DNA of 64,000 bases from Escherichia coli (GCF_011881725.1 NZ_JAATUR010000008.1:1-64000); one strand, 5' to 3'. Numbered from the stretch's first letter, positions 1 to 11,638 are shown. A program made the numbers and translations. Notes: generated by a model from the sequence alone, not told the origin.

Positions 1-653
1 GCACTCTGTTCACCCGAAGATTCAGAATACGTAATTGTCGGTTGCGACGCAACAGCAACGGTGGATTTTTGTGCAGGCTTGATCACAACTCCTTGCTCTG
101 CTGCATCGGCCTGAGTAATCGCATTTCCGCCAGTGATTGGCGTACCGGAAGCATTACCCACTTGTAAGGTCTGACCAACGTTCAGGGCGTAAGGAGCCTG
201 AATATTGTTGCGCTGAGCGAGGTCACGGAAATCGTTGCCGGTGATCCAGGCAATATAGAAAAGCGTGTCGCCTTTTTTCACGGTATAGGTACTGCCGCTA
301 TAACTGCCTTTCGGAATGTTCCCATACTGACGGTTATAGACGATACGTCCGTTTTCCATTTGCACCGGTTGCTGGGCAACAGGCTGCACCTGCTGGATTT
401 GCGGCTGTTGAGCCGTTTGAATTTGTGGCTGTTGTACCGGCTGAATTTGCGGTTGCTGCGTGGTAGACGTCGTCCCCATTTTCGGCGGCGGCGTAATCAA
501 CATACCCGAATTAGTATTTGCTGGCGCATTGCCATTGACGGAGCTGACCGGAGCCGGTGGATTTGAAGTGTCAGAACAGCCAGCCAACCATAGCGAAACC
601 AGTGACAAAGCCGCAATACGGCGAACGGTGAATTTTGGGCTTCCCGCGCTCAT
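1..653 (-). CDS. nlpD: NlpD, divisome-associated lipoprotein activator of amidase AmiC (5' part, cut by window edge)
   Basis: Outer-membrane lipoprotein with a LysM domain and a C-terminal degenerate LytM/M23 domain that activates the septal amidase AmiC. About 217 residues are visible; the rest lies left of the window. The start at 653 gives [12 protein letters not shown], a hydrophobic stretch and lipobox LAGC with Cys26. A Gln/Pro-rich stretch of QPQIQ repeats (about residues 66-100) precedes a LysM-like segment containing [14 protein letters not shown]. It follows pcm on the same strand. In E. coli the main rpoS promoter lies inside nlpD; from the usual gene length it would fall at or just beyond the left edge, so it is not annotated. 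Identification is near certain. Confidence 0.97.
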   Translation of the reverse strand, partial: MSAGSPKFTVRRIAALSLVSLWLAGCSDTSNPPAPVSSVNGNAPANTNSGMLITPPPKMGTTSTTQQPQIQPVQQPQIQTAQQPQIQQVQPVAQQPVQMENGRIVYNRQYGNIPKGSYSGSTYTVKKGDTLFYIAWITGNDFRDLAQRNNIQAPYALNVGQTLQVGNASGTPITGGNAITQADAAEQGVVIKPAQKSTVAVASQPTITYSESSGEQS

Positions 654-794
654 TTATCCCCCAGGAAAAAATTGGTTAATAACCAGTGACATAATTACCG
701 TGCAAGGCACCCTACTGAACACTGGAAAAGATGTTCACGATACGCTGACCAGCTGCAAAATAACCAGGAAAATTCCAGGTATTTTCCTCACGCT

Positions 795-2156
<1,362 letters not shown>

Positions 2157-2176
<20 letters not shown>

Positions 2177-3206
2177 AATCACCTGTTGTGTTGATAAGTT
2201 CCCTGACAACGCTGGTCGCAAAGCTTCCCGCCGGAAGCCAGAAACGGATTTCGACGGTGACGTCGTCCCACCAGTTCCAGCTTAATTGTTTCGGATATAA
2301 CAGCATCGCTCTGCGCGCGGCTTCAACTTTTTCGCGCACCAGTAACGATTGTAATTCAGTTTCTTCGGCGACAGCGGCTTGTTCGAATGCCAGCGCCTCG
2401 CGCTGAGTTCCCCATTCGCCACTGCCCGGCAATGCAGCGGTAATCATCAGTTCTTTATCGTTTACGCGACGCTGTAATTCCGCCAGTTCTTCGTTAGTTG
2501 CAACAAACCAACTGCCGCGCCCGGATAATTGTAGTGCATCGCCGTCAACAACTTGATTAACGTCTGCTTTTTTGAGGCGCTCAGCCACAATCTGATTAAA
2601 CAACGCACTACGGGCTGCCGACAACCAAAAACTGCGCTTATTGCGATCGCGCACCGGAGTATTGGTTTGCGCCCAGCGCAGCGCGCCCTGCAAGTTACTA
2701 CCGCCAATACCAAAACGTTGCGCGCCAAAGTAGTTCGGTACACCTTTTATGCAAATATCGATCAGACGTTGTTCAACGTCGTCGCGATTGCTCACCTCGC
2801 GTAGTACCAGAGTAAAGGCGTTACCTTTCAACGCTCCTAAACGCAGTTTGCGCTTGTGCCGCGCATACTCCAGCACCTGGCAGCCTTCCAGCTGAAATGC
2901 GCTCAGATCAGGCATCTCTTTGCCCGGTACGCGAGCGCATAACCATTGTTCCGTAACGGCATGCTTGTCTTTCTGTCCAGCGAAACTGACTTCGCGAGCA
3001 TGAATTTTCAGGAATTTCGCCAGTGCGTCGGCCACAAAACGGGTATTGCAGCCGTTTTTGAGGATACGCACCAGGATATGCTCACCTTCTCCATCAGGCT
3101 CAAAGCCTAAATCTTCCACCACCACAAAGTCTTCCGGGTTGGCTTTCAGCAGCCCGGTTCCTTGCGGTTTGCCGTAGAGGTAAGTGAGATTATCAAATTC
3201 AATCAT
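2157..3206 (-). CDS. truD: tRNA pseudouridine(13) synthase TruD
   Basis: Isomerises U13 of tRNA(Glu) to pseudouridine. It has 349 residues, full family length. The catalytic Asp80 lies in the GQKDKHA motif (77-83), and the TruD-specific insertion domain follows with the conserved NYFGAQRFG segment. The ATG at 3206 overlaps the ispF stop by 4 nt, consistent with coupled translation in ispD-ispF-truD-surE. Identity is certain by close match to the known E. coli protein, with scattered substitutions. Confidence 0.98.
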
Positions 3207-3682
3207 TTTGTTGCCTTAATGAGTAGCGCCACCGCTTCACAGGCAATCCCTTCCCCACGTCCGGTAAATCCGAGTTTTTCCGTAGTAGTGGCTTTCACGT
3301 TAACATCATCCATATGGCAGCCGAGATCTTCGGCAATAAACACGCGCATTTGTGGAATATGCGGCAGCATCTTCGGTGCCTGCGCGATGATAGTGACATC
3401 GACGTTGCCGAGGGTATAGCCCTTTGCCTGAATGCGTCGCCAGGCTTCGCGTAGTAGCTCGCGACTATCAGCGCCTTTAAAGGCGGGATCCGTATCCGGG
3501 AACAGCTTGCCAATATCCCCCAGCGCCGCTGCGCCAAGTAATGCATCGGTCAGCGCGTGCAGCGCCACGTCGCCATCAGAATGTGCCAGCAGCCCTTTTT
3601 CATAAGGGATGCGCACGCCACCAATGATAATTGGGCCTTCGCCGCCAAAGGCGTGAACATCAAAACCGTGTCCAATTCGCAT
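3203..3682 (-). CDS. ispF: 2-C-methyl-D-erythritol 2,4-cyclodiphosphate synthase
   Basis: Zinc enzyme of the MEP isoprenoid pathway that converts CDP-ME 2-phosphate to MEcPP with release of CMP. It has 159 residues. Metal ligands Asp8 and His10 lie in GFDVH and His42 in DVALH. It overlaps ispD by one base (stop and start share 3682) and truD by 4 nt. The adjacency of ispD and ispF, two successive branches of the same pathway, supports both calls. Confidence 0.99.
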
Positions 3683-4392
3683 TATGTATTCTCCTGATGG
3701 ATAGTTCGGGTGAGGTAAAATTCGGCAAGCGCCAAATCTTCCGGGCGTGTGACTTTAATGTTATCCGCCCGGCCTTCGACAAGCTGTGGATGGAATCCGC
3801 AATATTCCAGCGCCGAGGCTTCATCGGTAATGGTAGCGCCTTCATTTAAGGCGCGCATCAGGCAGTCATGTAACAGCTCACGAGGAAAAAATTGTGGTGT
3901 CAGCGCATGCCATAAGCCATTGCGATCAACGGTGTGAGCAATGGCGTTTTTGCCTGACTCAGCGCGTTTCATAGTATCGCGCACCGGCGCGGCGAGAATC
4001 CCCCCCGTGCGGCTGGTTTCGCTCAACGCCAACAGGCGCGCGAGGTCATCCTGATGCAGACAGGGGCGAGCGGCGTCATGCACCAGCACCCACTGCGCAT
4101 CGCCAGCGGCTTTCAGACCTGCCAGCACGGAATTAGCACGCTCTTCACCACCATCAACAACGGTGATTTGCGGATGATTCGCCAGAGGAAGTTGAGCAAA
4201 ACGGTTATCGCCAGGGCTTATTGCAATGACGACACGCGTGACCCGGGGATGCGCCAGCAGCGCATGGACCGAGTGTTCAAGAATGGTTTGATGACCGATT
4301 GAGAGATATTGCTTAGGACATTCCGTTTGCATTCGGCGGCCAAATCCGGCCGCCGGAACCACGGCGCAAACATCCAAATGAGTGGTTGCCAT
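3682..4392 (-). CDS. ispD: 2-C-methyl-D-erythritol 4-phosphate cytidylyltransferase
   Basis: MEP-pathway enzyme joining CTP and MEP to give CDP-ME. It has 236 residues. The nucleotide-binding loop [10 protein letters not shown] is near the N-terminus (about 12-21), followed by the conserved PKQYL segment; VHDAARPC near the middle is typical of the family. It sits between ftsB (18 nt upstream) and ispF (one-base overlap). Gene identity is clear. Confidence 0.99.
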
Positions 4393-4410
4393 GTTAATTC
4401 CTGGGCTGAT

Positions 4411-4722
4411 TTATCGATTGTGTTGCCCCGCAGACTGAGCGCGCTTCGACGCGTCAGGCACCAGACGATAAAAAGTTTCGCCCGGCCTGGTCATGCTGAG
4501 TTCATTACGCGCACGCTCTTCGAGAGCCTCCTGGCCGCCATTGAGATCGTCAATTTCGGCAAAAAGCTGATCGTTTCGCGCTTTAAGTTTCGCGTTTGTA
4601 GCTTGCTGTGCCGCCACATCATCATTGACGCGGGTATAGTCATGTATACCGTTCTTACCGAACCACAGCGAATACTGCAGCCAGACCAGAATAGCCAGCA
4701 ATAGCAGCGTTAGTTTACCCAT
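4411..4722 (-). CDS. ftsB: Cell division protein FtsB
   Basis: Small bitopic divisome protein that forms the FtsQLB complex and helps trigger septal peptidoglycan synthesis. It has 103 residues: a short cytoplasmic start, one membrane segment (about 3-21, [18 protein letters not shown]), then a periplasmic leucine-zipper coiled coil (about 30-65) and a C-terminal part carrying [10 protein letters not shown]. It lies directly upstream of ispD, as in other enterobacteria. Confidence 0.98.
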   Translation of the reverse strand: MGKLTLLLLAILVWLQYSLWFGKNGIHDYTRVNDDVAAQQATNAKLKARNDQLFAEIDDLNGGQEALEERARNELSMTRPGETFYRLVPDASKRAQSAGQHNR

Positions 4723-4915
4723 CCTGCCCCCTAAAAAACGGCATCCTCATCCTATGCTTCCGTAGACGACTCTACATCCTCTGTTGGGGATACCGCGACA
4801 ACGCGGGCAAATGTACCACATTTGTCCATTGTTACGTATACCCAGGGCGCGCAGAACATAATCTCATTATTGGTTACGGTTTGAATTATGGACAGAATGA
4901 ACAGGAAAGAACAGA

Positions 4916-5236
4916 TTAGCCCAACAACCACATAAACAGTGCACCAAACATAGTGCCAACGGTGAAAAAAGTGAAAACAATACTGTAGCGTAATTTCCCG
5001 TCCATCAACGAATGCAGCGCAATACCCACCACCACCGCAACGGGCATCAGCGCCAGAAAGAAAGGCCAGGTGTAAATAAAGAAGAACAGCGTGTTAGAGC
5101 CATAAATCAACATCGGCATCGCCAGCGCACACAACCAGGAGACAAAACCGACCACTGCTCCTGGCAGCGACCATGTGGTTTCGTCTTCGGTAAGGCTGTC
5201 GTTATTTGTTAGTGTAATGTTATGGCTATTACGCAT
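4916..5236 (-). CDS. ygbE: Inner membrane protein YgbE (DUF3561)
   Basis: Small integral membrane protein of unknown function, 106 residues. A polar N-terminus of about 24 residues is followed by three strongly hydrophobic stretches (about 26-47, 50-72 and 84-105). No catalytic motif is visible. It lies between ftsB and cysC on the same strand, with 193 nt before ftsB and 49 nt after cysC, so it may be read with the cys genes, but nothing shows a role in sulfur metabolism. Confidence 0.9.
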   Translation of the reverse strand: MRNSHNITLTNNDSLTEDETTWSLPGAVVGFVSWLCALAMPMLIYGSNTLFFFIYTWPFFLALMPVAVVVGIALHSLMDGKLRYSIVFTFFTVGTMFGALFMWLLG

Positions 5237-5285
5237 ATCGGATCCTGTCGCTTTGACGAACCGGGCATGAAAACCCGGTGGTGTC

Positions 5286-5891
5286 TCAGGATCTGATAAT
5301 ATCGTTCTGTCTCAGTAGATCTAATAATTGCTGAACCAAATTTGTTACTAATTGTTCACCATTGAGATGAATTTCTGCCGATTCAGGCGCTTCGTAAACG
5401 GCATCTATTCCGGTAAAGTTGCGCAGTTCACCGGCGCGCGCTTTCTTATATAAGCCCTTTGGATCGCGAGCTTCGCAAATCGCTAACGGCGTATCAACAA
5501 ACACTTCGATAAAGCGCCCTTCTCCTACGCGTTCGCGAACCATCTGGCGTTCGGCGCGGTGTGGCGAGATAAATGCGGTCAGCACCACCAGTCCGGCTTC
5601 AACCATCAAATTCGCCACTTCACCGACGCGACGGATATTCTCTTTACGATCGGCATCGCTAAAACCGAGATCGCTGCACAACCCGTGGCGGACGTTGTCA
5701 CCATCCAGCAAATACGTACTAACGCCGAGTTTATGCAGTGCTTCTTCCAGCGCGCCCGCGACGGTTGATTTACCGGAACCGGAGAGGCCGGTAAACCACA
5801 GCACAACACCACGATGGCCGTGGTGTTGTTCGCGCTGTTGCACAGTGACCGGATGGCTATGCCAGACGACGTTTTCGTCATGCAATGCCAT
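5286..5891 (-). CDS. cysC: Adenylyl-sulfate (APS) kinase
   Basis: Phosphorylates APS to PAPS in sulfate assimilation. It has 201 residues from the ATG at 5891; a second ATG directly before it (5894) is possible, but the GGAGG ribosome site fits the inner start better. The Walker A loop GLSGSGKST is at 35-43, and Ser109 in FISPHRAER is the phosphoryl-carrying serine known in the family. The start overlaps the cysN stop codon in an ATGATG/TGA arrangement, so the two are translationally coupled. Last gene of cysDNC. Confidence 0.98.
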   Translation of the reverse strand: MALHDENVVWHSHPVTVQQREQHHGHRGVVLWFTGLSGSGKSTVAGALEEALHKLGVSTYLLDGDNVRHGLCSDLGFSDADRKENIRRVGEVANLMVEAGLVVLTAFISPHRAERQMVRERVGEGRFIEVFVDTPLAICEARDPKGLYKKARAGELRNFTGIDAVYEAPESAEIHLNGEQLVTNLVQQLLDLLRQNDIIRS

Positions 5892-7318
5892 CATTTACCT
5901 CCCAGTAAATCGCGCGCGCCCCAGTGCGGGAAGTGGCGGCGGACTAACGCATTCAGTTCCAGTTCGAACGCGCTAAATTCCGACGGAGCAACGGCGGCCT
6001 CGTGTTTCGGCTCATGCACCATACCGGCACCAACAGTCACATTGCTCAGGCGGTCGATAAAAATCAGCCCACCGGTAACCGGATTTTGTTGATAACGATC
6101 CAGCACCAACGGTTCGTCAAAGGTGAGATCCACAAGGCCGATGCCGTTCAGCAGCAGGTTTTCAACTTCACGCTGGGTAAGGTTATTAATATCAACCTGA
6201 TAGCGAATGCCATCAACACGAGCGCGTGTCTTCTTACCGGCGATTTTGATGTCGTAACTTTGACCTGGGAAAAGCGGCTGTTCCGCCATCCATACCACAT
6301 CCACTGACGCACTCTGCACAGCCGGTAACGCTTCATCTGCTGTCAGCAGCAGATCGCCACGACTGATATCGATCTCGTCCGTCAGCACCAGGGTGATCGC
6401 TTCTCCAGCAAAAGCGTCTTCGCGATCGCCATCAAAAGTAACGATCCGCGCGATATTTGACTCCACACCAGAAGGCAGCACTTTGACACATTGCCCGACT
6501 TCAACACGACCAGATGCCAGCGTTCCGGCATAGCCACGAAAATCGAGATTCGGGCGGTTAACGTACTGAACCGGGAAGCGCATCGGCTGGGCATCCACTA
6601 CTCGCTGTATCTCAACGGTTTCCAGCACTTCAAGTAATGTTGGACCGCTGTACCACGGCATACTTTCGCTTTGCGAAGCCACATTGTCGCCTTCCAGCGC
6701 GGAGAGCGGCACAAAGCGAATATCCAGATTACCCGGCAACTGCCCGGCAAAGGTCAGATAATCTTCACGAATGCGGGTGAACGTCTCTTCGCTGTAATCC
6801 ACCAGATCCATTTTGTTGATCGCCACGACCAGATGTTTGATCCCCAATAACGTGGAGATAAAACTGTGACGACGGGTTTGATCGAGCACACCTTTACGGG
6901 CATCGATCAACAAGATCGCCAGATCACATGTCGACGCGCCAGTCGCCATATTGCGAGTGTACTGCTCGTGTCCTGGGGTGTCGGCGATAATAAATTTGCG
7001 CTTTTCAGTGGAAAAATAACGGTACGCCACGTCGATAGTGATGCCCTGTTCGCGCTCAGCTTGCAGACCATCCACTAACAATGCCAGATCCAACTTTTCG
7101 CCCTGGGTGCCGTGACGCTTACTGTCGTTATGCAGCGATGAAAGCTGATCTTCATAGATTTGGCGAGTATCGTGCAGCAGGCGACCAATCAGGGTGCTTT
7201 TGCCGTCATCGACGCTACCGCAGGTCAGAAAACGCAGCAGACTTTTATGTTGTTGCGCAATCATCCAGGCTTCGACGCCGCCTTCATTGGCGATTTGTTG
7301 TGCAAGTGCCGTGTTCAT
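5891..7318 (-). CDS. cysN: Sulfate adenylyltransferase subunit 1 (GTPase subunit)
   Basis: GTP-hydrolysing subunit of ATP sulfurylase; GTP hydrolysis drives APS formation by CysD. It has 475 residues. The translation-factor-type GTPase motifs are visible: G1 GSVDDGKST (34-42), [12 protein letters not shown] (G3) and NKMD (G4). Beta-barrel domains follow, as in EF-Tu. It sits 1 nt after cysD and overlaps cysC, in a CysB-controlled operon. Confidence 0.99.
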   Translation of the reverse strand: MNTALAQQIANEGGVEAWMIAQQHKSLLRFLTCGSVDDGKSTLIGRLLHDTRQIYEDQLSSLHNDSKRHGTQGEKLDLALLVDGLQAEREQGITIDVAYRYFSTEKRKFIIADTPGHEQYTRNMATGASTCDLAILLIDARKGVLDQTRRHSFISTLLGIKHLVVAINKMDLVDYSEETFTRIREDYLTFAGQLPGNLDIRFVPLSALEGDNVASQSESMPWYSGPTLLEVLETVEIQRVVDAQPMRFPVQYVNRPNLDFRGYAGTLASGRVEVGQCVKVLPSGVESNIARIVTFDGDREDAFAGEAITLVLTDEIDISRGDLLLTADEALPAVQSASVDVVWMAEQPLFPGQSYDIKIAGKKTRARVDGIRYQVDINNLTQREVENLLLNGIGLVDLTFDEPLVLDRYQQNPVTGGLIFIDRLSNVTVGAGMVHEPKHEAAVAPSEFSAFELELNALVRRHFPHWGARDLLGGK

Positions 7319-7319
7319 C

Positions 7320-8228
7320 TTAAAAATACCCCTGACGTTTTTTCAGCTCCATAGACCCCGCCTGGTCGCGGTCAATTACGCGCCCCTGACGTTCACTGGT
7401 GGTGGAGACCAGCATCTCTTCGATGATCTCCGGCAGTGTTTGCGCATTTGACTCCACCGCACCGGTCAGCGGCCAGCAGCCCAGCGTGCGGAAGCGCACC
7501 ATCCGTTTTTTAATCACTTCGCCCGGTTGCAGGTCGATACGGTTGTCATCAATCATCATTAGCATACCGTCGCGTTCCAGCACCGGACGTTCAGCGGCGA
7601 GATACAGCGGAACAATGTCGATATTTTCCAGCCAGATGTATTGCCAGATATCCTGCTCGGTCCAGTTAGAGAGCGGGAAGACGCGGATGCTTTCACCTTT
7701 ATTGATCTGCCCGTTATAGTTGTGCCACAGCTCCGGACGCTGATTTTTCGGATCCCAGCGATGGAAGCGGTCACGGAAAGAGTAGATGCGCTCTTTAGCA
7801 CGGGATTTCTCTTCGTCGCGGCGCGCACCACCGAAAGCGGCATCGAATCCGTATTTATTCAGCGCCTGTTTCAGACCTTCAGTTTTCATAATGTCGGTAT
7901 GTTTCGCGCTACCGTGCACGAAGGGATTAATCCCCATCGCCACGCCTTCTGGATTTTTATGTACCAGCAACTCGCAACCGTAGGCTTTAGCCGTACGATC
8001 GCGGAACTCATACATCTCGCGGAATTTCCAGCCGGTATCGACATGCAGCAGCGGGAAAGGCAGCGTACCTGGATAAAACGCCTTGCGCGCCAGGTGCAGC
8101 ATGACGCTGGAATCTTTGCCGATGGAATAGAGCATCACCGGATTTGAGAATTCTGCCGCCACCTCGCGAATGATGTGGATGCTTTCCGCCTCCAGCTGCC
8201 GCAGGTGAGTAAGTCGTGTTTGATCCAT
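7320..8228 (-). CDS. cysD: Sulfate adenylyltransferase subunit 2
   Basis: Catalytic ATP-pyrophosphatase-type subunit making APS from ATP and sulfate. It has 302 residues. The PP-loop SIGKDSS (35-41) and the conserved [15 protein letters not shown] segment mark the family. First gene of cysDNC, divergent from iap across 251 nt that should hold the CysB-activated promoter. Confidence 0.99.
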   Translation of the reverse strand: MDQTRLTHLRQLEAESIHIIREVAAEFSNPVMLYSIGKDSSVMLHLARKAFYPGTLPFPLLHVDTGWKFREMYEFRDRTAKAYGCELLVHKNPEGVAMGINPFVHGSAKHTDIMKTEGLKQALNKYGFDAAFGGARRDEEKSRAKERIYSFRDRFHRWDPKNQRPELWHNYNGQINKGESIRVFPLSNWTEQDIWQYIWLENIDIVPLYLAAERPVLERDGMLMMIDDNRIDLQPGEVIKKRMVRFRTLGCWPLTGAVESNAQTLPEIIEEMLVSTTSERQGRVIDRDQAGSMELKKRQGYF

Positions 8229-8479
8229 AACCGTTCCTTTGCAATACCGCTATTTTCTTGCCATCAGATGTTTCGACTATAGGGAGCGTAAGAGAACGAA
8301 TGAAATTACCAATTAGAATGAGTAGTTCCTTAACGGAATAACGATTTGGCAAAGCTAATATCAAAAAGTGCTTAAAGCACCAGATTTCGGGCGTTTAGGA
8401 AGATTTGAAATTGTTTTAGCGCAGCGGCAGTTTCATACTATGGCGGTAAAAAATTTTGCATGGTATTTAAGGACTCACT
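8229..8479. promoter_or_regulatory. Divergent cysD / iap control region
   Basis: This 251-nt gap separates cysD (minus) from iap (plus). On the minus strand a TATAGT hexamer (complement at 8276-8281) is a good -10 candidate for cysDNC. The AT-rich stretch at about 8300-8345 upstream of it is where a CysB site would be expected by analogy with known cys promoters; no firm CysB consensus can be read by eye. An AAGGAC ribosome site precedes iap. Confidence 0.45.
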
Positions 8480-9517
8480 ATGTTTTCCGCATTGCGCCAC
8501 CGTACCGCTGCCCTGGCGCTCGGCGTATGCTTTATTCTCCCCGTACACGCCTCGTCACCTAAACCTGGCGATTTTGCTAATACTCAGGCGCGACATATTG
8601 CCACTTTCTTTCCGGGACGAATGACCGGAACCCCCGCAGAAATGTTATCTGCCGATTATATTCGGCAACAGTTTCAGCAAATGGGTTATCGCAGTGATAT
8701 TCGGACATTTAATAGCCGATATATTTATACCGCCCGCGATAACCGCAAAAGCTGGCATAACGTGACGGGAAGTACGGTGATTGCCGCACATGAAGGCAAA
8801 GCGCCGCAGCAGATCATTATTATGGCGCATCTGGATACCTACGCCCCGCTGAGCGATGCTGACGCCGATGCCAATCTGGGCGGGCTGACGTTACAAGGAA
8901 TGGATGATAACGCCGCAGGTTTGGGGGTGATGCTGGAGCTGGCGGAGCGCTTGAAAAATACGCCAACCGAATATGGCATTCGTTTTGTAGCGACCAGTGG
9001 CGAAGAGGAAGGGAAATTAGGTGCTGAGAATTTACTCAAACGAATGAGCGGTACCGAAAAGAAAAATACTTTATTGGTGATTAATATCGATAATCTGATT
9101 GTTGGCGATAAGCTGTATTTCAACAGTGGTGTAAACACCCCAGAAGCAGTAAGGAAATTAACGCGCGATCGTGCACTGACAATTGCGCGCCGACATGGAA
9201 TTGCTGCCACTACAAATCCAGGACTGAATAAGCAGTATCCGAAAGGCACGGGATGTTGTAATGACGCAGAAATATTCGACAAAGCGGGTATTGCTGTACT
9301 TTCGGTGGAAGCGACAAACTGGAATCTGGGAAATAAAGACGGTTATCAGCAACGCGCAAAAACAGCAGCGTTTCCGGCGGGAAATAGCTGGCACGATGTC
9401 AGACTGGATAATCAACAGCATATTGATAAGGCGCTTCCTGGAAGAATAGAACGTCGCTGCCGTGATGTTATGCGGATAATGCTACCGTTGGTGAAGGAGC
9501 TGGCAAAGGCGTCTTGA
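8480..9517 (+). CDS. iap: Alkaline phosphatase isozyme conversion aminopeptidase
   Basis: Exported M28-family zinc aminopeptidase that trims the N-terminal Arg of periplasmic alkaline phosphatase. It has 345 residues with a signal peptide ending near Ala24 (ILPVHA, then SSPK). Metal-site motifs of the M28 fold are visible: MAHLDTYAP, MDDNAAG and TSGEEEG. It is conventionally the left-hand neighbour of the I-E CRISPR array, and here it ends 19 nt before the first degenerate repeat. Confidence 0.97.
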   Translation: MFSALRHRTAALALGVCFILPVHASSPKPGDFANTQARHIATFFPGRMTGTPAEMLSADYIRQQFQQMGYRSDIRTFNSRYIYTARDNRKSWHNVTGSTVIAAHEGKAPQQIIIMAHLDTYAPLSDADADANLGGLTLQGMDDNAAGLGVMLELAERLKNTPTEYGIRFVATSGEEEGKLGAENLLKRMSGTEKKNTLLVINIDNLIVGDKLYFNSGVNTPEAVRKLTRDRALTIARRHGIAATTNPGLNKQYPKGTGCCNDAEIFDKAGIAVLSVEATNWNLGNKDGYQQRAKTAAFPAGNSWHDVRLDNQQHIDKALPGRIERRCRDVMRIMLPLVKELAKAS

Positions 9518-9536
9518 TGAGCTTGAAAATATTATG

Positions 9537-9992
9537 TGGGACATCCCCGCTGGCGCGGGGAACACATATCATCCAGCGATTGCTCCCATAGCGCCGTCGG
9601 TTTATCCCCGCTGGCGCGGGGAACACCAGCATCTGCTGCTGATGCATGGTAGTCTTTTCGGTTTATCCCCGCTGGCGCGGGGAACACTCCGTTACCAGTA
9701 CCGCCACCGAATGACACCCCGGTTTATCCCCGCTGGCGCGGGGAACACACTGATCATTGTTTTAATAGAGTCGGCGACAACGGTTTATCCCCGCTGGCGC
9801 GGGGAACACTTTTGCATCGACGGTATATTCGATTGTACCTACGGTTTATCCCCGCTAGCGCGGGGAACACGAAATTGGCAAAAAGATTAGATCAATCAAT
9901 GACGGTTTATCCCCGCTGGCGCGGGGAACACTTCGGTGTGATCGAAACCGTGCGGAGCCTGACCGGTTTATCCCCGCTGGCGCGGGGAACAC
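9537..9992 (-). CRISPR. Type I-E CRISPR array, 8 repeats and 7 spacers, leaderless
   Basis: Repeats are 29 nt with a GC-rich palindromic core and end GGGGAACAC on the plus strand. They lie at 9537-9565, 9598-9626, 9659-9687, 9720-9748, 9781-9809, 9842-9870, 9903-9931 and 9964-9992. All seven spacers are exactly 32 nt. The repeat at 9537 is degenerate in its first six bases, marking the leader-distal end next to iap. The repeat at 9842 has a single G-to-A change in the core (GCTAGCG). In E. coli such arrays are transcribed from a leader on the cas2 side; here cas3 coding sequence begins at the very next base (9993), so no leader exists. Expression and spacer acquisition are therefore unlikely. 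Confidence 0.98.
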
Positions 9993-11216
9993 TTCAGCCA
10001 GTAGCGCCTTCTTGTTGCTGTCAGCGAACCAGGCCGCACATCCCTGACTGAACGTTTGCTGTTCATCCGGCTCTTCTGACCCAACTAAATCACCGGGCCA
10101 GAGTGATTCATTAAAGCGGTCCATTAATGTGCGGGCACTGTGTGCCAGCACCAGGCTGGGGCGAGACTCTTGCGAATAGAAAGCAAGCCAGGTTTTTCCC
10201 AACCGATCGTACATGGCATTGGCCGTTGCCATTGTTGGCAGACCAAAAAACAAACCCTGAGCTTTCCCCGCGGCCATCAGTCTGTGCGCCAGGATAAGCG
10301 CTGCTTCTGTTTTACCTGCGCCAGTCACATCTTCCAGAATAAATAACTGTGGCCCTGGCTGACTGATATCCAGCTCCAGCACCTTTTTCTGTAACGGTGT
10401 CGGGTGCTCAATAAAAGGAAACAGTGAATTAATTCCGGTAAAAGGCGTGGTTTCTGCTTTTGGCGGGAAGACGGTTAATGCGTTTTGAGCCTGAACTAAA
10501 GTCTTCTGCCAGTAATCTTCGATATCCATAGTGCGTGCGACGCGTGGAAAGAATCGCGTTGACGATCCCGTCCAGTCTGCGAGTACAACGGTTGCAGAGA
10601 GATACCAGGAAAGGTGTTTTAAAAGTTCAACGCCCTCGTCATCATCCCAGAATGCGGGGACCTCTATGAGCGGAAACAGTGACCTGATTGCAAGGAGAAA
10701 ATCTCGCGCGGCAGCTTTGTCTTCAGGCAGAAAATTATCCAGTTCATCAATACGATCTGGCGGGCGCCCATGATGCCCGGTAGTCATGGGCATCCACATC
10801 GCCATTACCCTTTTAAGTTTGCGCGAAGAGAGTGACGATGCAGGAAGCAACTCCTGACATTCACTTAAATAATGCTCCCATAACCAATAGCCTAACGTTG
10901 AATGAGATATCTTTTCGTAATTCTTTCTTGCGCCTTCCGGGACCTTGAGGTCTGGGTGCAGGTAAAGTTGCTGAAAAGAGCGGGCAAATTTACCAATATC
11001 GTGCCAGCATAATAACCAGGCGAAAAATTGTGCTGCCTGTTCCTTGTCAGAAATGCCTAATTGGCGAAAATAGTCAGCCAGCCCGAAGCAATTGCCTTTG
11101 ACCATTAAATAGCCCATCGCGGCTACATCCAGCGAATGCCAGCAAAGAAGGTGATAATCGTCGCCACCATCTTGCTCACCACGGCGGGTTTTTCCCCAGA
11201 AATTAAAGAATGTCAC
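9855..11216 (-). pseudogene. cas3: Truncated cas3 (type I-E), 408 native codons plus 45 array-encoded residues
   Basis: Intact Cas3 (about 900 residues) is the nuclease-helicase recruited by Cascade. Here only residues 1-408 are native. The HD nuclease motif HDIGK (72-76) and helicase motif I TGAGKTE (298-304) with LPTMATANAM are present; the DEAH motif II and everything after are missing. The frame continues into the CRISPR array: repeat 8 reads as VFPAPAGIN, repeat 7 as SVPRASGDKP, and the frame stops inside repeat 6, where its one variant base makes a TAG. The sequence is of the non-K-12 I-E variant, fitting the repeat end CAC. No Cascade partner remains, so the product is probably non-functional. 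Confidence 0.9.
9992..9993. other. Deletion junction between CRISPR repeat 8 and cas3
   Basis: Position 9992 is the last base of an intact repeat and 9993 is codon 408 of cas3. Everything normally between them is gone: the cas3 3' half, the five Cascade genes, cas1, cas2 and the leader. A short microhomology is possible, because the repeat's minus-strand start GTG could equal the next native cas3 codon; this cannot be shown without an intact relative. Confidence 0.85.
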
Positions 11217-11447
11217 AACATCTTTATCCTTCTGTAAACCTGGAAGGATATTTAAGCATGTATTAAAAACTATGTGTTATACATATTCACCAACAAAACA
11301 TTTACATTATTAATTGTTTTTTCATCTTAAATCTACATTAATAATAAATACAGGCAAAACATTCACATAAACAATATAAATTAAAAAAGGGTGCAGGAGA
11401 CCAAACCATCACAATTCAGTACGCGGGGTTTTACTCCCGCGTGGTGG
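11217..11447. promoter_or_regulatory. AT-rich region upstream of truncated cas3
   Basis: Between the cas3 start and the hok stop lie 231 nt, very AT-rich at 11240-11390 (for example TTACATTATTAATTG). In E. coli this kind of region upstream of cas3 is bound by H-NS and LeuO; that is family knowledge, not read here. No ORF or clear promoter hexamer pair was picked. Confidence 0.35.
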
Positions 11448-11600
11448 CTACTTCTTCGATTCGTAAGCGAGAACTGCCTTAAACTCCATACCTCGTTCTC
11501 TGATACTCAACTCACACAACGAGTCGCCTACCATCAGCGTGAATCCCAGTACTGTACAACACAGTACTATGATTGCCACAAGGGCATATTTTGTTAGCAT
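11448..11600 (-). CDS. Hok-family membrane toxin, intact 50 residues
   Basis: Small toxin of the type I hok/sok family that depolarises the inner membrane when translated. The start at 11600 follows a GGGAGGCAAGAC ribosome site; the product begins [10 protein letters not shown] and ends [10 protein letters not shown]. One membrane segment covers about residues 5-24, and the conserved LCEL...[11 protein letters not shown] tail is present. It closely resembles HokE. In K-12 only the sokX RNA is usually annotated at this place, so an intact toxin is notable. The upstream minus-strand leader (to about 11745) carries GGTGCTTGAGGCTGTCTGG, typical of chromosomal hok mRNAs. I could not find a convincing mok frame. 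Confidence 0.85.
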   Translation of the reverse strand: MLTKYALVAIIVLCCTVLGFTLMVGDSLCELSIRERGMEFKAVLAYESKK

Positions 11601-11603
11601 GTC

Positions 11604-11632
11604 TTGCCTCCCTGCAAAGAAGAGACTAACAT
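11604..11632 (+). promoter_or_regulatory. Promoter for the sok antisense RNA
   Basis: TTGCCT at 11604-11609 and TAACAT at 11627-11632 are separated by 17 nt, each matching four of six consensus positions. The -35 overlaps the ribosome site of hok on the other strand. Confidence 0.55.
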
Positions 11633-11638
11633 TCGAAT

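Noticed and set aside
9534..9890. Plus-strand ORF of 118 codons through the CRISPR array
   Set aside because: It is only the repeats and spacers read as codons (recurring PRWRGEH / PLARGT / PAGAGNT), not a gene.
11391..11597. Plus-strand ORF of 68 codons
   Set aside because: It lies opposite the hok gene, which has the better ribosome site and a recognisable family.
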